NCBI RefSeq assembly: GCF_000297395.2
Contig: NZ_HF570107.1
Location: forward strand, 74,758 to 138,757
Direction of reading: 5' to 3'
Origin: Micromonospora lupini str. Lupac 08
GTDB lineage: Bacteria; Actinomycetota; Actinomycetes; Mycobacteriales; Micromonosporaceae
Length of the DNA stretch: 64,000 nucleotides
The notes under the pieces are model-generated. The model ran no database searches. It worked only from the letters and a program-made list of their open reading frames with translations, and was not told the origin of the DNA. The position numbers and the translations under genes were made by a program. Shown here piece after piece: positions 17,192 to 24,735 of the stretch. Within the stretch, counting starts at the first letter, position 1, and each line of letters starts with the position of its first letter.

Positions 17192-17876
17192 CTCGATCGG
17201 CAGGTTCAGGCCGAACAGATCGGCGTACCTCGTAGGTGCTCGCCACGTCGGAGCGGTAGCCGGCCTCGAACCGGCTCATCTCCTCGGCCAGCCCTGGCCG
17301 GAACTTCGGCAGCACCACGCTGGTGATTCCGCGCTCCAGCATCGCGTCGATTCTCCGCGTCGCCACGTACGTCTCCCAGGCGACATCGCTGTCGAAGCCG
17401 GGCAGGTCGCGGACCAGCGCGGAAACGTACGCGGCCGCTTCGATGAGGTACAGCCTGCCGTAGGAGACCGCCTTCTCGCCCAGATCATCGGCCCGCCAGC
17501 GGCGCTCGGCGGCCGGTGCCAGCGCGGCACGGAGCTGCTCCGTGGTGATGGCCTCCTGGACGATGCGACTCTTACTCGGCCGGAATTTGGTGAGCGCCTC
17601 CTCCACACCCTGCACCGCGAGGCGACGCTCGGCGTCGTCCAAGCCCGCGTACTCGATCGACTCGATGCGCCCGAGTCGGTCGGCGATGCGGTCGGCGGCG
17701 TCGGCGAGACGCCTGGGCAGTGCCTTGCCCTCAAGGCTGTCCGCGTCCAACTTGCCGATTGCGGCGACGACGTCCTCGATGCCCTGGATCCTCGCCTCCG
17801 CGCCCGGAAACAGAATCTTGAAGCCGGCGGCGATTATCTTCCTGGCCACGCCCTCGCGCTGAACAGGTGACGTCAT
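17058..17876 (-). CDS. N-terminal part of the frameshifted NACHT-LRR gene
   Basis: The ATG at 17876 has GAGGAG seven bases upstream, so it is the real start of the NACHT gene. About 218 residues (to TYEVR) form a helical domain without recognised catalytic motif, beginning MTSPVQREGVARKIIAAGF. Such helical N-termini are common before NACHT domains and usually carry the effector or signalling function. After TYEVR the frame runs into Arg/Pro-rich nonsense, while the meaningful sequence ADLFGLNLPIEL continues in the +1 frame. One inserted base (or two deleted) near 17220-17231 explains it. The gene may be dead, or the break may be a sequencing error. Confidence 0.7.
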   Translation of the reverse strand: MTSPVQREGVARKIIAAGFKILFPGAEARIQGIEDVVAAIGKLDADSLEGKALPRRLADAADRIADRLGRIESIEYAGLDDAERRLAVQGVEEALTKFRPSKSRIVQEAITTEQLRAALAPAAERRWRADDLGEKAVSYGRLYLIEAAAYVSALVRDLPGFDSDVAWETYVATRRIDAMLERGITSVVLPKFRPGLAEEMSRFEAGYRSDVASTYEVRRSVRPEPADRVAPPSRRRGVHPAPGIEGAGRRGAGVRRREPGRRRGSGSHCHRP

Positions 17877-17907
17877 CGACCGACTCCTCAGCTTCGACGG
17901 ACCGTCC

Positions 17908-17913
17908 ATTGTA
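17908..17913 (-). promoter_or_regulatory. probable -10 element of the NACHT gene
   Basis: On the minus strand this reads TACAAT, a good -10 box in an otherwise GC-rich sequence, 31 bases before the ATG at 17876. The -35 region is not a clear match (GAATGG at the expected spacing). The surrounding 60 bases are more AT-rich than the neighbouring DNA. Confidence 0.4.
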
Positions 17914-17973
17914 TTTCCGCGCGACCAGCTCCATTCAGTCAGATCAATTACTCGACACTGCCGGCCGCTCGGC

Positions 17974-18366
17974 TCAGCCCGCGGCGGCCACCTGGCTCTC
18001 CGCCCAGACCCGCATGATGTCCCGAACCGAGATCACCCCGGCCACCTCTCCGCCGTCGAGCACGACCAGGTGCCGGAAACCGCCCCGGGCCATCGCGGCG
18101 GCGGCCTCGGCAACCGTCCACTCCGGGCCCGCGTAGACCACGTCCCAGGTCAGGTGGGCGCCGGTGCGTTCGGTGTCGCAGTCGAGGCCCGCGCCGATGG
18201 CCTTCAACACGTCGCGTTCGGTCATGATCCCGACCCCCTCGGACTCGGGATCGATCACGACCGCCGACCCGACACCGCGGGCCGACATCATCCGGGCCGC
18301 CTGACGGAGCGTGTGCTCCGGACCGACGACGAGGACCTGGCTGGACATCGCTTCCCGTACCTGCAT
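17974..18366 (-). CDS. paired CBS-domain protein
   Basis: About 130 residues holding two CBS repeats that form one Bateman module: repeat one MMSARGVGSAVVIDPESEGVGIMTERDVLKAI, repeat two MARGGFRHLVVLDGGEVAGVISVRDIMR. Such proteins bind adenosine nucleotides and regulate partners. AAGGAG lies at 18377-18382 on the minus strand, six bases before a GTG at 18369 and nine before the ATG at 18366; either may start. The gene ends 97 bases upstream of the NACHT gene and is divergent from the NUDIX gene. Confidence 0.9.
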   Translation of the reverse strand: MQVREAMSSQVLVVGPEHTLRQAARMMSARGVGSAVVIDPESEGVGIMTERDVLKAIGAGLDCDTERTGAHLTWDVVYAGPEWTVAEAAAAMARGGFRHLVVLDGGEVAGVISVRDIMRVWAESQVAAAG

Positions 18367-18480
18367 CACACATCACTCCTTTGGGACGGTGGCATTCGGT
18401 ACGGACATGGTCGTCCGTGGATGTTTCCGGGACAAGACCGGGCATCGTCGCGATGCCGGGTCGCTCGCTACTGTCGAAGC

Positions 18481-18930
18481 GTGTCCACCGAGCCCCTGCG
18501 CTGCGCCGGCGCATTGATCGCCGACCGCGACGGCCGCATCTTCTTCCAGCGCCGCTCACCCCAGCGACGCCTGTTTCCCAACTGCTGGGACATCGTCGGC
18601 GGCCACCTGGAACCGGGCGAGGACATCGACGAGGCTCTGCGCCGGGAGGTCACCGAGGAGACCGGGTGGGTTCTCTCGCACGTCCTCGGACAGGTGGGCG
18701 AGTACACCTACGTCGGCGACGACGGCCTGGCCCGCATCGAGTACGACTTCCTGGTCCGGGTGGACGGCGACCTCGACCACCCGACGCTGGAGGCGGGCAA
18801 GCACACCGAGTACCGCTGGCTGGCCGAGCACGAGGTGACCGTGCTGGACGAGAACCGCGACGTCAACGACGGTCTGATCCGGCGGATCGCGGAGGAGGGC
18901 TTCGCCGTCCTGCGGTCGATCGGTCGGTGA
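18481..18930 (+). CDS. NUDIX hydrolase
   Basis: A 149-residue protein with a complete NUDIX box: GGHLEPGEDIDEALRREVTEETGW gives Gx5Ex7REUxEExGU, which binds divalent metal and hydrolyses nucleoside diphosphates linked to another group. The strand pattern before it (FFQRRSPQRRLFPNCWDIV) resembles the isopentenyl-diphosphate isomerase / MutT-like group. Substrate unknown. The GTG at 18481 gives a normal-length protein. The next gene starts at the GTGA overlap, so the two are translationally coupled. Confidence 0.92.
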   Translation: MSTEPLRCAGALIADRDGRIFFQRRSPQRRLFPNCWDIVGGHLEPGEDIDEALRREVTEETGWVLSHVLGQVGEYTYVGDDGLARIEYDFLVRVDGDLDHPTLEAGKHTEYRWLAEHEVTVLDENRDVNDGLIRRIAEEGFAVLRSIGR

Positions 18931-19694
18931 ACACCGTCGAGCTGGCCCCGCACCGGATCGCCGGTCTGCTCGCCCCGGCCGTGGACCGGACGTTCCGCGC
19001 CGGCATGCTCGCCGGCCGCGACGGCGGCGGCGCCGAGCTGAGCCAGCGGTACGGCGGGCCGACCGCGAACGGCTTCCTCGTGGACCTGCGCACCCGGCTC
19101 GCCGCGCCGGGCGGCACCGTCGACGGGCCGGACTTCGCGGCGATCACCCGCTACGCCGACCCGGTCACGGTCCGCCGGGCCGTGGACAAGCAGGTGGCGT
19201 ACGGCATGCTCCACCGCCGCCCGGACGGGGCGCTGTCCGCCACCGAGCGGGGCGCCGCCTTCCTCGGCGAGCTGTACCAGGTGCACGCCGAGGTCACCGA
19301 GGAGCTGTGGGCCGGGCACGACGAGCGGGTCACGCGGCTCGTGGCGGCACTCGGCCGGCTGCTGACGTACGCCCTGGTGCTGGCCGACGCCGACGGCGAC
19401 CGGGACGGGTCGGCGTTCGCGGCGCTGGCGCCCCCGCACGAGCCGGACGGCACCCCGCCCGGCGTGCTGCTGCTCAACCGGCTCGGCACGCTGCGCTACC
19501 ACCGGGCCGACGCGCACGCCGCGGCCTGGACGGCCGCCGGTCACACCGCGTCAAGCATCGCCGCCCTGCCCGCCGGCCCCGAGCGGCTGGCCATCGAGCT
19601 GGAGACCGACCGCCGGGCCGCCGGCCCGTACGCCGCGCTGGACGCGGAGGAGCGGCTGACGATGCTCGCCGACCTGGCGGCGCTGCCCGGCTGA
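18927..19694 (+). CDS. uncharacterised protein, possible winged-helix regulator
   Basis: About 255 residues, starting at the GTG that overlaps the NUDIX stop. The middle part (FAAITRYADPVTVRRAVDKQVAYGMLHRRPDGALSATERGAAFLGELYQVHAEVTEELW) has the length and rhythm of a MarR-like winged helix, with a recognition helix followed by a wing containing Gly and Ser/Thr. The rest is helical and Ala-rich. No ligand-binding or catalytic motif was seen. The function is unknown; it precedes the nucleotidyltransferase gene by about 80 bases. Confidence 0.65.
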   Translation: MNTVELAPHRIAGLLAPAVDRTFRAGMLAGRDGGGAELSQRYGGPTANGFLVDLRTRLAAPGGTVDGPDFAAITRYADPVTVRRAVDKQVAYGMLHRRPDGALSATERGAAFLGELYQVHAEVTEELWAGHDERVTRLVAALGRLLTYALVLADADGDRDGSAFAALAPPHEPDGTPPGVLLLNRLGTLRYHRADAHAAAWTAAGHTASSIAALPAGPERLAIELETDRRAAGPYAALDAEERLTMLADLAALPG

Positions 19695-19773
19695 CCCGGT
19701 TGGCCGGAGCCGCACGGCCGGCCGGCGCTATCCTCCACCGGTGAGCGGGAGCAGGACGAGGGAGGATGTCGCG

Positions 19774-20505
19774 ATGATCGGAATGGTGCTCGCGGCCGGA
19801 GCGGGACGACGGCTGCGCCCGTACACCGACACCCTGCCCAAGGCTTTGGTGCCGGTGGACGGCGAGACGACGATCCTGGACATCGCGCTGGGCAACCTGG
19901 CCGAGGTCGGGCTCACCGACATCGTGATCGTGGTCGGCTACGCGGCGGACGCGGTCCGCGAGCGGCAGGCCGACCTGGAGAAGAAGTACGGGGTCACGCT
20001 CACCCTGGTGCACAACGACAAGGCCGAGGAGTGGAACAACGCCTACTCCCTCTGGCTGGCCCGGGAGTACTTCGCGCGCGGGGTGCTGCTGGTCAACGGG
20101 GACACCGTGCACCCGGTGAGCATCGAGAAGACCCTGCTGGCCGAGCGCGGCCCGGGCATCCTGCTCGCGGTGGACACCCTCAAGCCGCTGGCCGAGGAGG
20201 AGATGAAGACCACCTTCGACGCCGCCGGGCAGCTCACCCGCATCACCAAGATCATGGATCCGGGCGAGGCGTACGGGGAGTACATCGGCGCGACGCTCAT
20301 CGAGCCGCAGGTCGCCGACGCCCTCGCCGACGCGCTGGAAGCGACCTGGCGACGGGACCCGAACCTCTACTACGAGGACGGCTACCAGGAGTTCGCCGAC
20401 CGGGGCGGGGAGGTGCGGGCGGCGCCGATCGGTGACGTCCCGTGGGTCGAGGTCGACAACCACGCCGACCTGGCCCGCGCGCGGGAGATCGCGTGCCGCT
20501 ACTAG
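19774..20505 (+). CDS. sugar-phosphate / alcohol-phosphate nucleotidyltransferase
   Basis: A 243-residue nucleotidyltransferase. The ATG at 19774 has GGAGG at 19761-19765, so upstream in-frame starts are less likely. The signature MVLAAGAGRRLRPYTDTLPKALVPV is the NTP-binding loop. The VNGDTVHPVS region resembles the catalytic metal site of phosphocholine and sugar-phosphate cytidylyl/uridylyltransferases. In context, with the dehydrogenase and CDP-alcohol transferase behind it, it probably activates an alcohol phosphate with CTP (inference). It overlaps the next gene by 13 bases. Confidence 0.88.
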   Translation: MIGMVLAAGAGRRLRPYTDTLPKALVPVDGETTILDIALGNLAEVGLTDIVIVVGYAADAVRERQADLEKKYGVTLTLVHNDKAEEWNNAYSLWLAREYFARGVLLVNGDTVHPVSIEKTLLAERGPGILLAVDTLKPLAEEEMKTTFDAAGQLTRITKIMDPGEAYGEYIGATLIEPQVADALADALEATWRRDPNLYYEDGYQEFADRGGEVRAAPIGDVPWVEVDNHADLARAREIACRY

Positions 20506-21560
20506 CTCGGAGCGTCCTCACCCCGCTGCACATCGACGTGCGACGCGGGGCGGTCGCCGACCTGGGCGCGATCCTGGCCGACGGGCGCATCTCCTCCGGG
20601 GGCGACGTCGCCGTGGTGGTCGGCCCGGGTCAGGGTGCGCAGATCGCGGAGCTGATCCGACCGTCCCTGCGCTCGGCTGACGTGTTCACCGTCTCCGGCG
20701 GGACGCTTGACGCCGCCGACGACCTGGGCGGCAAACTCCGCTCCCGGTCGTACGACGCGGTCGTCGGCATCGGAGGCGGCAAGACCATCGACGTGGCCAA
20801 GTACGCGGCGACCCGCCGTGGGCTGCCGATGGTGTCGGTGGCGACGAGCCTCGCCAACGACGGGATCGCCTCCCCGGTGGCCAGCCTGATCACCGACGGG
20901 ATCAAGGGGTCCTACGGCGTGCACATCCCGATCGGGGTGATCGTCGACCTGGACTTCGTGGAGAGCGGCCCGGACCGGCACAACCGGGCCGGCATCGGCG
21001 ACGTGATCAGCAACATCAGCGCGCTCGCCGACTGGGAGCTGTCCCGGCAGGTACGCGGCGAACCCGTCGACGGGCTGGCCGCCTCGCTCTCGCGAGCGGG
21101 CGCCGAAGCGGTGCTCAATCACCCCGGCGACATGAGCGACGACGCCTTCGTGATCGTCCTCGCCGAGGCGTTGATCTCCAGCGGCCTGGCGATGGCTGTC
21201 GACGGCACCAGCCGGCCGTGCAGCGGAGGCTGCCACGAGATCATGCACGCGGTCGACTCGCTCTTCCCCGGCACCGCCTCGCACGGCGAGCTGGCCGGGC
21301 TGGGCGCGCTGTTCTGCACCTGGCTGCGCGGCGACCTGCGCCGATTCCGGGAGATGTCGGCCTGCCTGACCCGCCACGGTCTGCCCCGACTCCCCGCCGA
21401 GGTGGGGCTCACCGACGACCAGTTCGTGGAGGCGGTGCAGTTCGCTCCGCGTACCCGACCGGACCGGTACACGATCCTCGAGCACCTGGCCCTGTCGCCT
21501 ACCGAGACGCGGGAGCGGCTGGCAGACTACGCCGGTGCAATCCGCGACCAGCTTGGCTGA
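20493..21560 (+). CDS. glycerol-1-phosphate dehydrogenase-like protein (AraM/EgsA group)
   Basis: A 355-residue member of the iron/zinc-dependent alcohol dehydrogenase superfamily. The NAD(P)-binding loop VVGIGGGKTIDVAKY is present. Metal-site candidates are the Asp/His set in HPGDMSDDAFV, the SGGCHEIMHAVDS segment and the TASHGELAG segment, matching the layout of sn-glycerol-1-phosphate dehydrogenases (EgsA of archaea, AraM of Bacillus), which reduce dihydroxyacetone phosphate to the archaeal-type stereoisomer. The GTG at 20493 overlaps the preceding gene. The adjacent cytidylyltransferase and CDP-alcohol transferase support a phosphoglycerol pathway, not simple alcohol oxidation (inference). 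Confidence 0.85.
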   Translation: MPLLARSVLTPLHIDVRRGAVADLGAILADGRISSGGDVAVVVGPGQGAQIAELIRPSLRSADVFTVSGGTLDAADDLGGKLRSRSYDAVVGIGGGKTIDVAKYAATRRGLPMVSVATSLANDGIASPVASLITDGIKGSYGVHIPIGVIVDLDFVESGPDRHNRAGIGDVISNISALADWELSRQVRGEPVDGLAASLSRAGAEAVLNHPGDMSDDAFVIVLAEALISSGLAMAVDGTSRPCSGGCHEIMHAVDSLFPGTASHGELAGLGALFCTWLRGDLRRFREMSACLTRHGLPRLPAEVGLTDDQFVEAVQFAPRTRPDRYTILEHLALSPTETRERLADYAGAIRDQLG

Positions 21561-22257
21561 GCCCCGTCCCACCGTCGCCGACTTCCACCGGGTGAACCGG
21601 GGCGGCGGCCTGTTCAGCGAGTCGATCAGCCAGTGGCTGGGGGCCGTCTTCGCGCTCGTCGCCCAGCGGCTCGGGCTGCGCCCGACGGCGTTGACGATCA
21701 CCAACCTGGTGCTCGGACTGGCCACCTCGGTCACCGTGGTGGCGCTCGCCGAGCCGGTCGCCGACGGGGACGTACCGGCCTGGGTGGTCGGCCTGCTCGC
21801 CCTGGTCGGCTGGCAGGTCGCGTACTCCCTGGACTGCGCCGACGGGCAGCTCGCCCGCGTGACCGGCCAGGGCAGCGCGGCCGGCGCCCGCATCGACATC
21901 CTCTGCGACGTGGCCGCGCAGATCGCCCTGGTGGCAGCCCTGGCCGCCACCGCCGCGGCGCAGGAGCCGTCCACGCCGACCTGGCTGGTGGCGACCTTCG
22001 CCGGCACCTGGATGGTCAACCTGGTGACGTCGGTGATGCAGGCCGGCCCGAACGCGGCAAGCATGGTCACCTCGACCTCGCTGCCGGTACGCCTCGTGAA
22101 GCTGGTCCGCGACTACGGCGCGGTGGTCTTCGTGGCCGCCCTGGTGCTGGCCGTGGCCCCCGCGCTGGTCCTGTGGGTGCTTGTCGCGTTCACAGTCGTC
22201 AACGGCGGCTTCCTGCTGGCCAGCATCGCCTTCTCCGCCCGCGCCTCCCTACGCTGA
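21535..22257 (+). CDS. CDP-alcohol phosphatidyltransferase family membrane protein
   Basis: A 240-residue membrane enzyme with about six helices. It carries the full signature DG-AR-G-D-D in DCADGQLARVTGQGSAAGARIDILCD, which binds CDP and two metals and transfers an alcohol-phosphate group. Family members make phospholipids such as phosphatidylinositol phosphate or cardiolipin, or small phosphodiesters. The start overlaps the previous gene by about 26 bases. It is the last of three coupled genes; it faces a GT4 gene tail-to-tail across a short GC-rich (CCCGCG)n stretch at about 22258-22280. Confidence 0.9.
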   Translation: MQSATSLAEPRPTVADFHRVNRGGGLFSESISQWLGAVFALVAQRLGLRPTALTITNLVLGLATSVTVVALAEPVADGDVPAWVVGLLALVGWQVAYSLDCADGQLARVTGQGSAAGARIDILCDVAAQIALVAALAATAAAQEPSTPTWLVATFAGTWMVNLVTSVMQAGPNAASMVTSTSLPVRLVKLVRDYGAVVFVAALVLAVAPALVLWVLVAFTVVNGGFLLASIAFSARASLR

Positions 22258-22285
22258 CCCGCGCCCGCGCCCGCGCCCGGGTGGA

Positions 22286-23542
22286 TCAGGTGCGGGTCAT
22301 GCCCGCGTAGATGTCGATGAGCTGCTTGGTGACCACGTCCGGGTGGAAGGTCCGCTCGTAGCGGGCGCGGGCGGCCATGGCCAGCCCGGACGCCCCGGCC
22401 CAGGCCACCGGCAGCGCGGCCGCCAGCGCGGCAGGCTCCGGAGCCACCACCCAGCCGGCCTCGCCGAGACCGATCCCCACCGGCATGGCCGGCCCGCCAC
22501 CGCCGGCGACCGCGGAGGCGGTCTCGGCCGGGCCGGTGCCGGCGGGCTCGTGCGGGGCGTCCGCTCCGACGAGGTACGGGATGCCGCCCAGCGCGGTGCC
22601 GAGCACCGGCCGACCACTTGCCAACGCCTCGATGATCACGGTCGGCAGCACGTCGTGCCACATCGAGGCCGCGATCACCACGGCGCTCGCCTCGACCGCG
22701 GCGCGTACCCCGGCGCGGTCGAGCTGACCGAGGTAGACCACGTCGGGTCGCTCGGCGGCGGCGGCCTCCACAAGCGGGCGCAGCTCGCCGTCACCGGCCA
22801 CGCGCAGCGTGCCCAGCGCACCCACCGGGTGTCGACGCCAGGCGTCCAACAGCAGGTCGACGCCCTTCTCGGGCGAGAGCCGGGCCATGTAGAGGAAACC
22901 GTCACCCAGCGGCGCCGGCCGGCCCGGATCGGGTACGGCATTCGGCTTCACGACGATCCGATCGTCCGGAATGCCGTAGTCGCGGAGGTGGTCGGCGATG
23001 GCAGTGGTGAGCGCGACGTACCGGTCCACCGAGCGCCAGGTGCCCCGATGCACGGCCAGGGTGGTCGCCATCAGCGCGCTCTGCGCCGCCGAGTCGCGGT
23101 AGCACTTGTGCCTGATCGCCGGCACGCCCAGCGCCCGACCCTTGCAGTCCTGGCAGATCACCCCGTCGCGGAAGTAGATCCCCGACGAGCAGACCTGCCG
23201 GTAGTTGTGCACCGTCTGCACCACAGGCACGCCGTGTCGGTGCGCGGTCCGCACCACCCAGGGCGAGATCAGGGGGTACGGGTTGTGCAGGTGCAGGACG
23301 TCCGGTCGGTGCTCGGTGAGCAGCCGGCCCAGGTCCTGCTGAGCGCGCGGCGCCCAGATCGGCGAGATCGGCAGCAGCGCCTTGGCCGCCTTCGACATCG
23401 ACGGGATCTCGTCCGAGCTGCGGATGAAGGGCAGCACCTCGACGCCGGCGGCGGTGAGCTGAGCGATCTCCGAGTCGACCATCGTGTTCTCGCCGGAGGG
23501 CTGAGCTTCCCGGTACCGGTTGTGCGCCACCACGATTCTCAA
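22286..23542 (-). CDS. glycosyltransferase family 4
   Basis: A 418-residue GT-B enzyme. The N-terminal Rossmann half starts MRIVVAHNRY and includes the acceptor region VLHLHNPYPL. The C-terminal half has the donor-binding motifs GFLYMARLSPEKGVDLLLDA, and an active-site Glu in ASAVVIAASMWHDVLPTVIIEALASGRPVLGT. It uses an activated nucleotide sugar to glycosylate a lipid or polysaccharide acceptor. An unusual insertion of about 35 residues (PHEPAGTGPAETASAVAGGGGP) lies between the donor motif and the final helix, and a Cys-rich loop (CQDCKGRALGVPAIRHKCYR) may bind metal. The upstream gap to the Fpg/Nei gene holds the divergent promoters. Confidence 0.9.
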   Translation of the reverse strand: MRIVVAHNRYREAQPSGENTMVDSEIAQLTAAGVEVLPFIRSSDEIPSMSKAAKALLPISPIWAPRAQQDLGRLLTEHRPDVLHLHNPYPLISPWVVRTAHRHGVPVVQTVHNYRQVCSSGIYFRDGVICQDCKGRALGVPAIRHKCYRDSAAQSALMATTLAVHRGTWRSVDRYVALTTAIADHLRDYGIPDDRIVVKPNAVPDPGRPAPLGDGFLYMARLSPEKGVDLLLDAWRRHPVGALGTLRVAGDGELRPLVEAAAAERPDVVYLGQLDRAGVRAAVEASAVVIAASMWHDVLPTVIIEALASGRPVLGTALGGIPYLVGADAPHEPAGTGPAETASAVAGGGGPAMPVGIGLGEAGWVVAPEPAALAAALPVAWAGASGLAMAARARYERTFHPDVVTKQLIDIYAGMTRT

Positions 23543-23622
23543 CGAGCTCGCCTTTCGTTCGCGATTGCGGGACTCGCAAGCTCATTCCTCGCGCTCACCG
23601 GAAAGAAGGCTACCGTTGGCTG

Positions 23623-24483
23623 GTGCCCGAACTACCGGAGGTTGAGGCGCTCGCGGGTTATCTGCGGCAGCGCGCGGTGGGGCGGCGTGTCGACCGGCTG
23701 GAGATCGCCGCGATCAGCGCCCTGAAGACGTACGACCCGGCGCCCGCCGCGGTCGCCGGCCGCGCGGTGGTCGACGCCCGCCGGCACGGCAAGTTCCTCG
23801 ACGTGGTCATCGAGGGTGATCTGCATCTCGTGGTGCACCTGGCCCGGGCGGGCTGGCTGCACTACCGGGAGGCGTTCCCGGCCACGACGCCGCTGCGCCC
23901 CGGAAAGGGTCCGATCGCGGTGCGCGTCCGCCTCGACGACGGCTCCGGCTTCGACCTCACCGAGGCCGGCACCCAGAAGAAGCTGGCCGCGTACCTGGTC
24001 ACCGACCCGGCGGCGGTCCCCGGAGTGGCCAAGCTGGGCCCGGACGCGCTCGCCGCCGACCTGCCCACCTTCGTCGAGCGGCTGCGCAGTCGGCGCGGGC
24101 AGGTCAAGGGGGTGTTGACCGACCAGTCGGTGCTGTCCGGGGTGGGCAACGCGTACTCGGACGAGATCCTGCACGCCGCGAAGCTGTCCCCGTTCGCGAT
24201 CACCGACCGGCTCACGGACGCCCAGCTCGCCACCCTGCACGCGGCGACCCGGCAGGTGCTCGGCGACGCGGTCGAGCGGTCCCTCGGCCAGCGTGCCGCC
24301 GAGCTGAAGGGCGAGAAGCGGTCCGGGTTGAAGGTGCACGCCCGCACGGGGCTGCCCTGCCCGGTCTGCGGCGACACCGTGCGGGAGGTGTCGTTCGCCG
24401 ATTCGAGTCTCCAGTACTGCGCGACGTGCCAGACGGGCGGCAAGCCGCTCGCTGACCGACGGTTGTCACGACTCGTACGGTGA
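23623..24483 (+). CDS. Fpg/Nei-family DNA glycosylase
   Basis: A 286-residue base-excision repair enzyme. After removal of Met the N-terminal Pro-Glu (PELPEVEALAGYL) is the catalytic centre, the helix-two-turn-helix region is SVLSGVGNAYSDEILHAAKLSP, and the C-terminal zinc finger is CPVCGDTVREVSFADSSLQYCATCQTGG (four Cys). It excises oxidised bases and nicks DNA by beta,delta-elimination. The GTG at 23623 yields the invariant Pro2. Assignment between MutM and Nei is not clear from sequence by eye. Confidence 0.95.
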   Translation: MPELPEVEALAGYLRQRAVGRRVDRLEIAAISALKTYDPAPAAVAGRAVVDARRHGKFLDVVIEGDLHLVVHLARAGWLHYREAFPATTPLRPGKGPIAVRVRLDDGSGFDLTEAGTQKKLAAYLVTDPAAVPGVAKLGPDALAADLPTFVERLRSRRGQVKGVLTDQSVLSGVGNAYSDEILHAAKLSPFAITDRLTDAQLATLHAATRQVLGDAVERSLGQRAAELKGEKRSGLKVHARTGLPCPVCGDTVREVSFADSSLQYCATCQTGGKPLADRRLSRLVR

Positions 24484-24571
24484 GTAATTGCACTCGGCGA
24501 CTACGGAGCGGAATCGGCCAGAGTGAGCCGAAGCTCCCGTCCACCGTTCTCGCCACACGCGCATCCATCGG

Positions 24572-24577
24572 TATAGT
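24572..24577 (+). promoter_or_regulatory. possible -10 element in the sugar transferase leader
   Basis: TATAGT is the best -10-like hexamer in the 252 bases between the Fpg gene and the sugar transferase at 24736. The -35 side is poor. The leader between it and the gene can form GC-rich hairpins (for example around 24605-24635). Low confidence. Confidence 0.3.
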
Positions 24578-24735
24578 GGCCCGGTCCCCGGCTTCTGAAA
24601 TGGTGCGGAGCCGGCCAGATCCCGCCGGCACCACCGGTCGCCAATCTCCTTCGGGGCGACGACCGGTCGGAGCCCGCGTGGGAGACTGGGACGGTGGGCG
24701 ACCCGGGCCCTCACGCCGAGTGAGCGGCCCGTGTC

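Noticed and set aside
22258..22280. Short (CCCGCG)n tract between convergent genes as a repeat array
   Set aside because: Only three to four copies; normal for this GC content.
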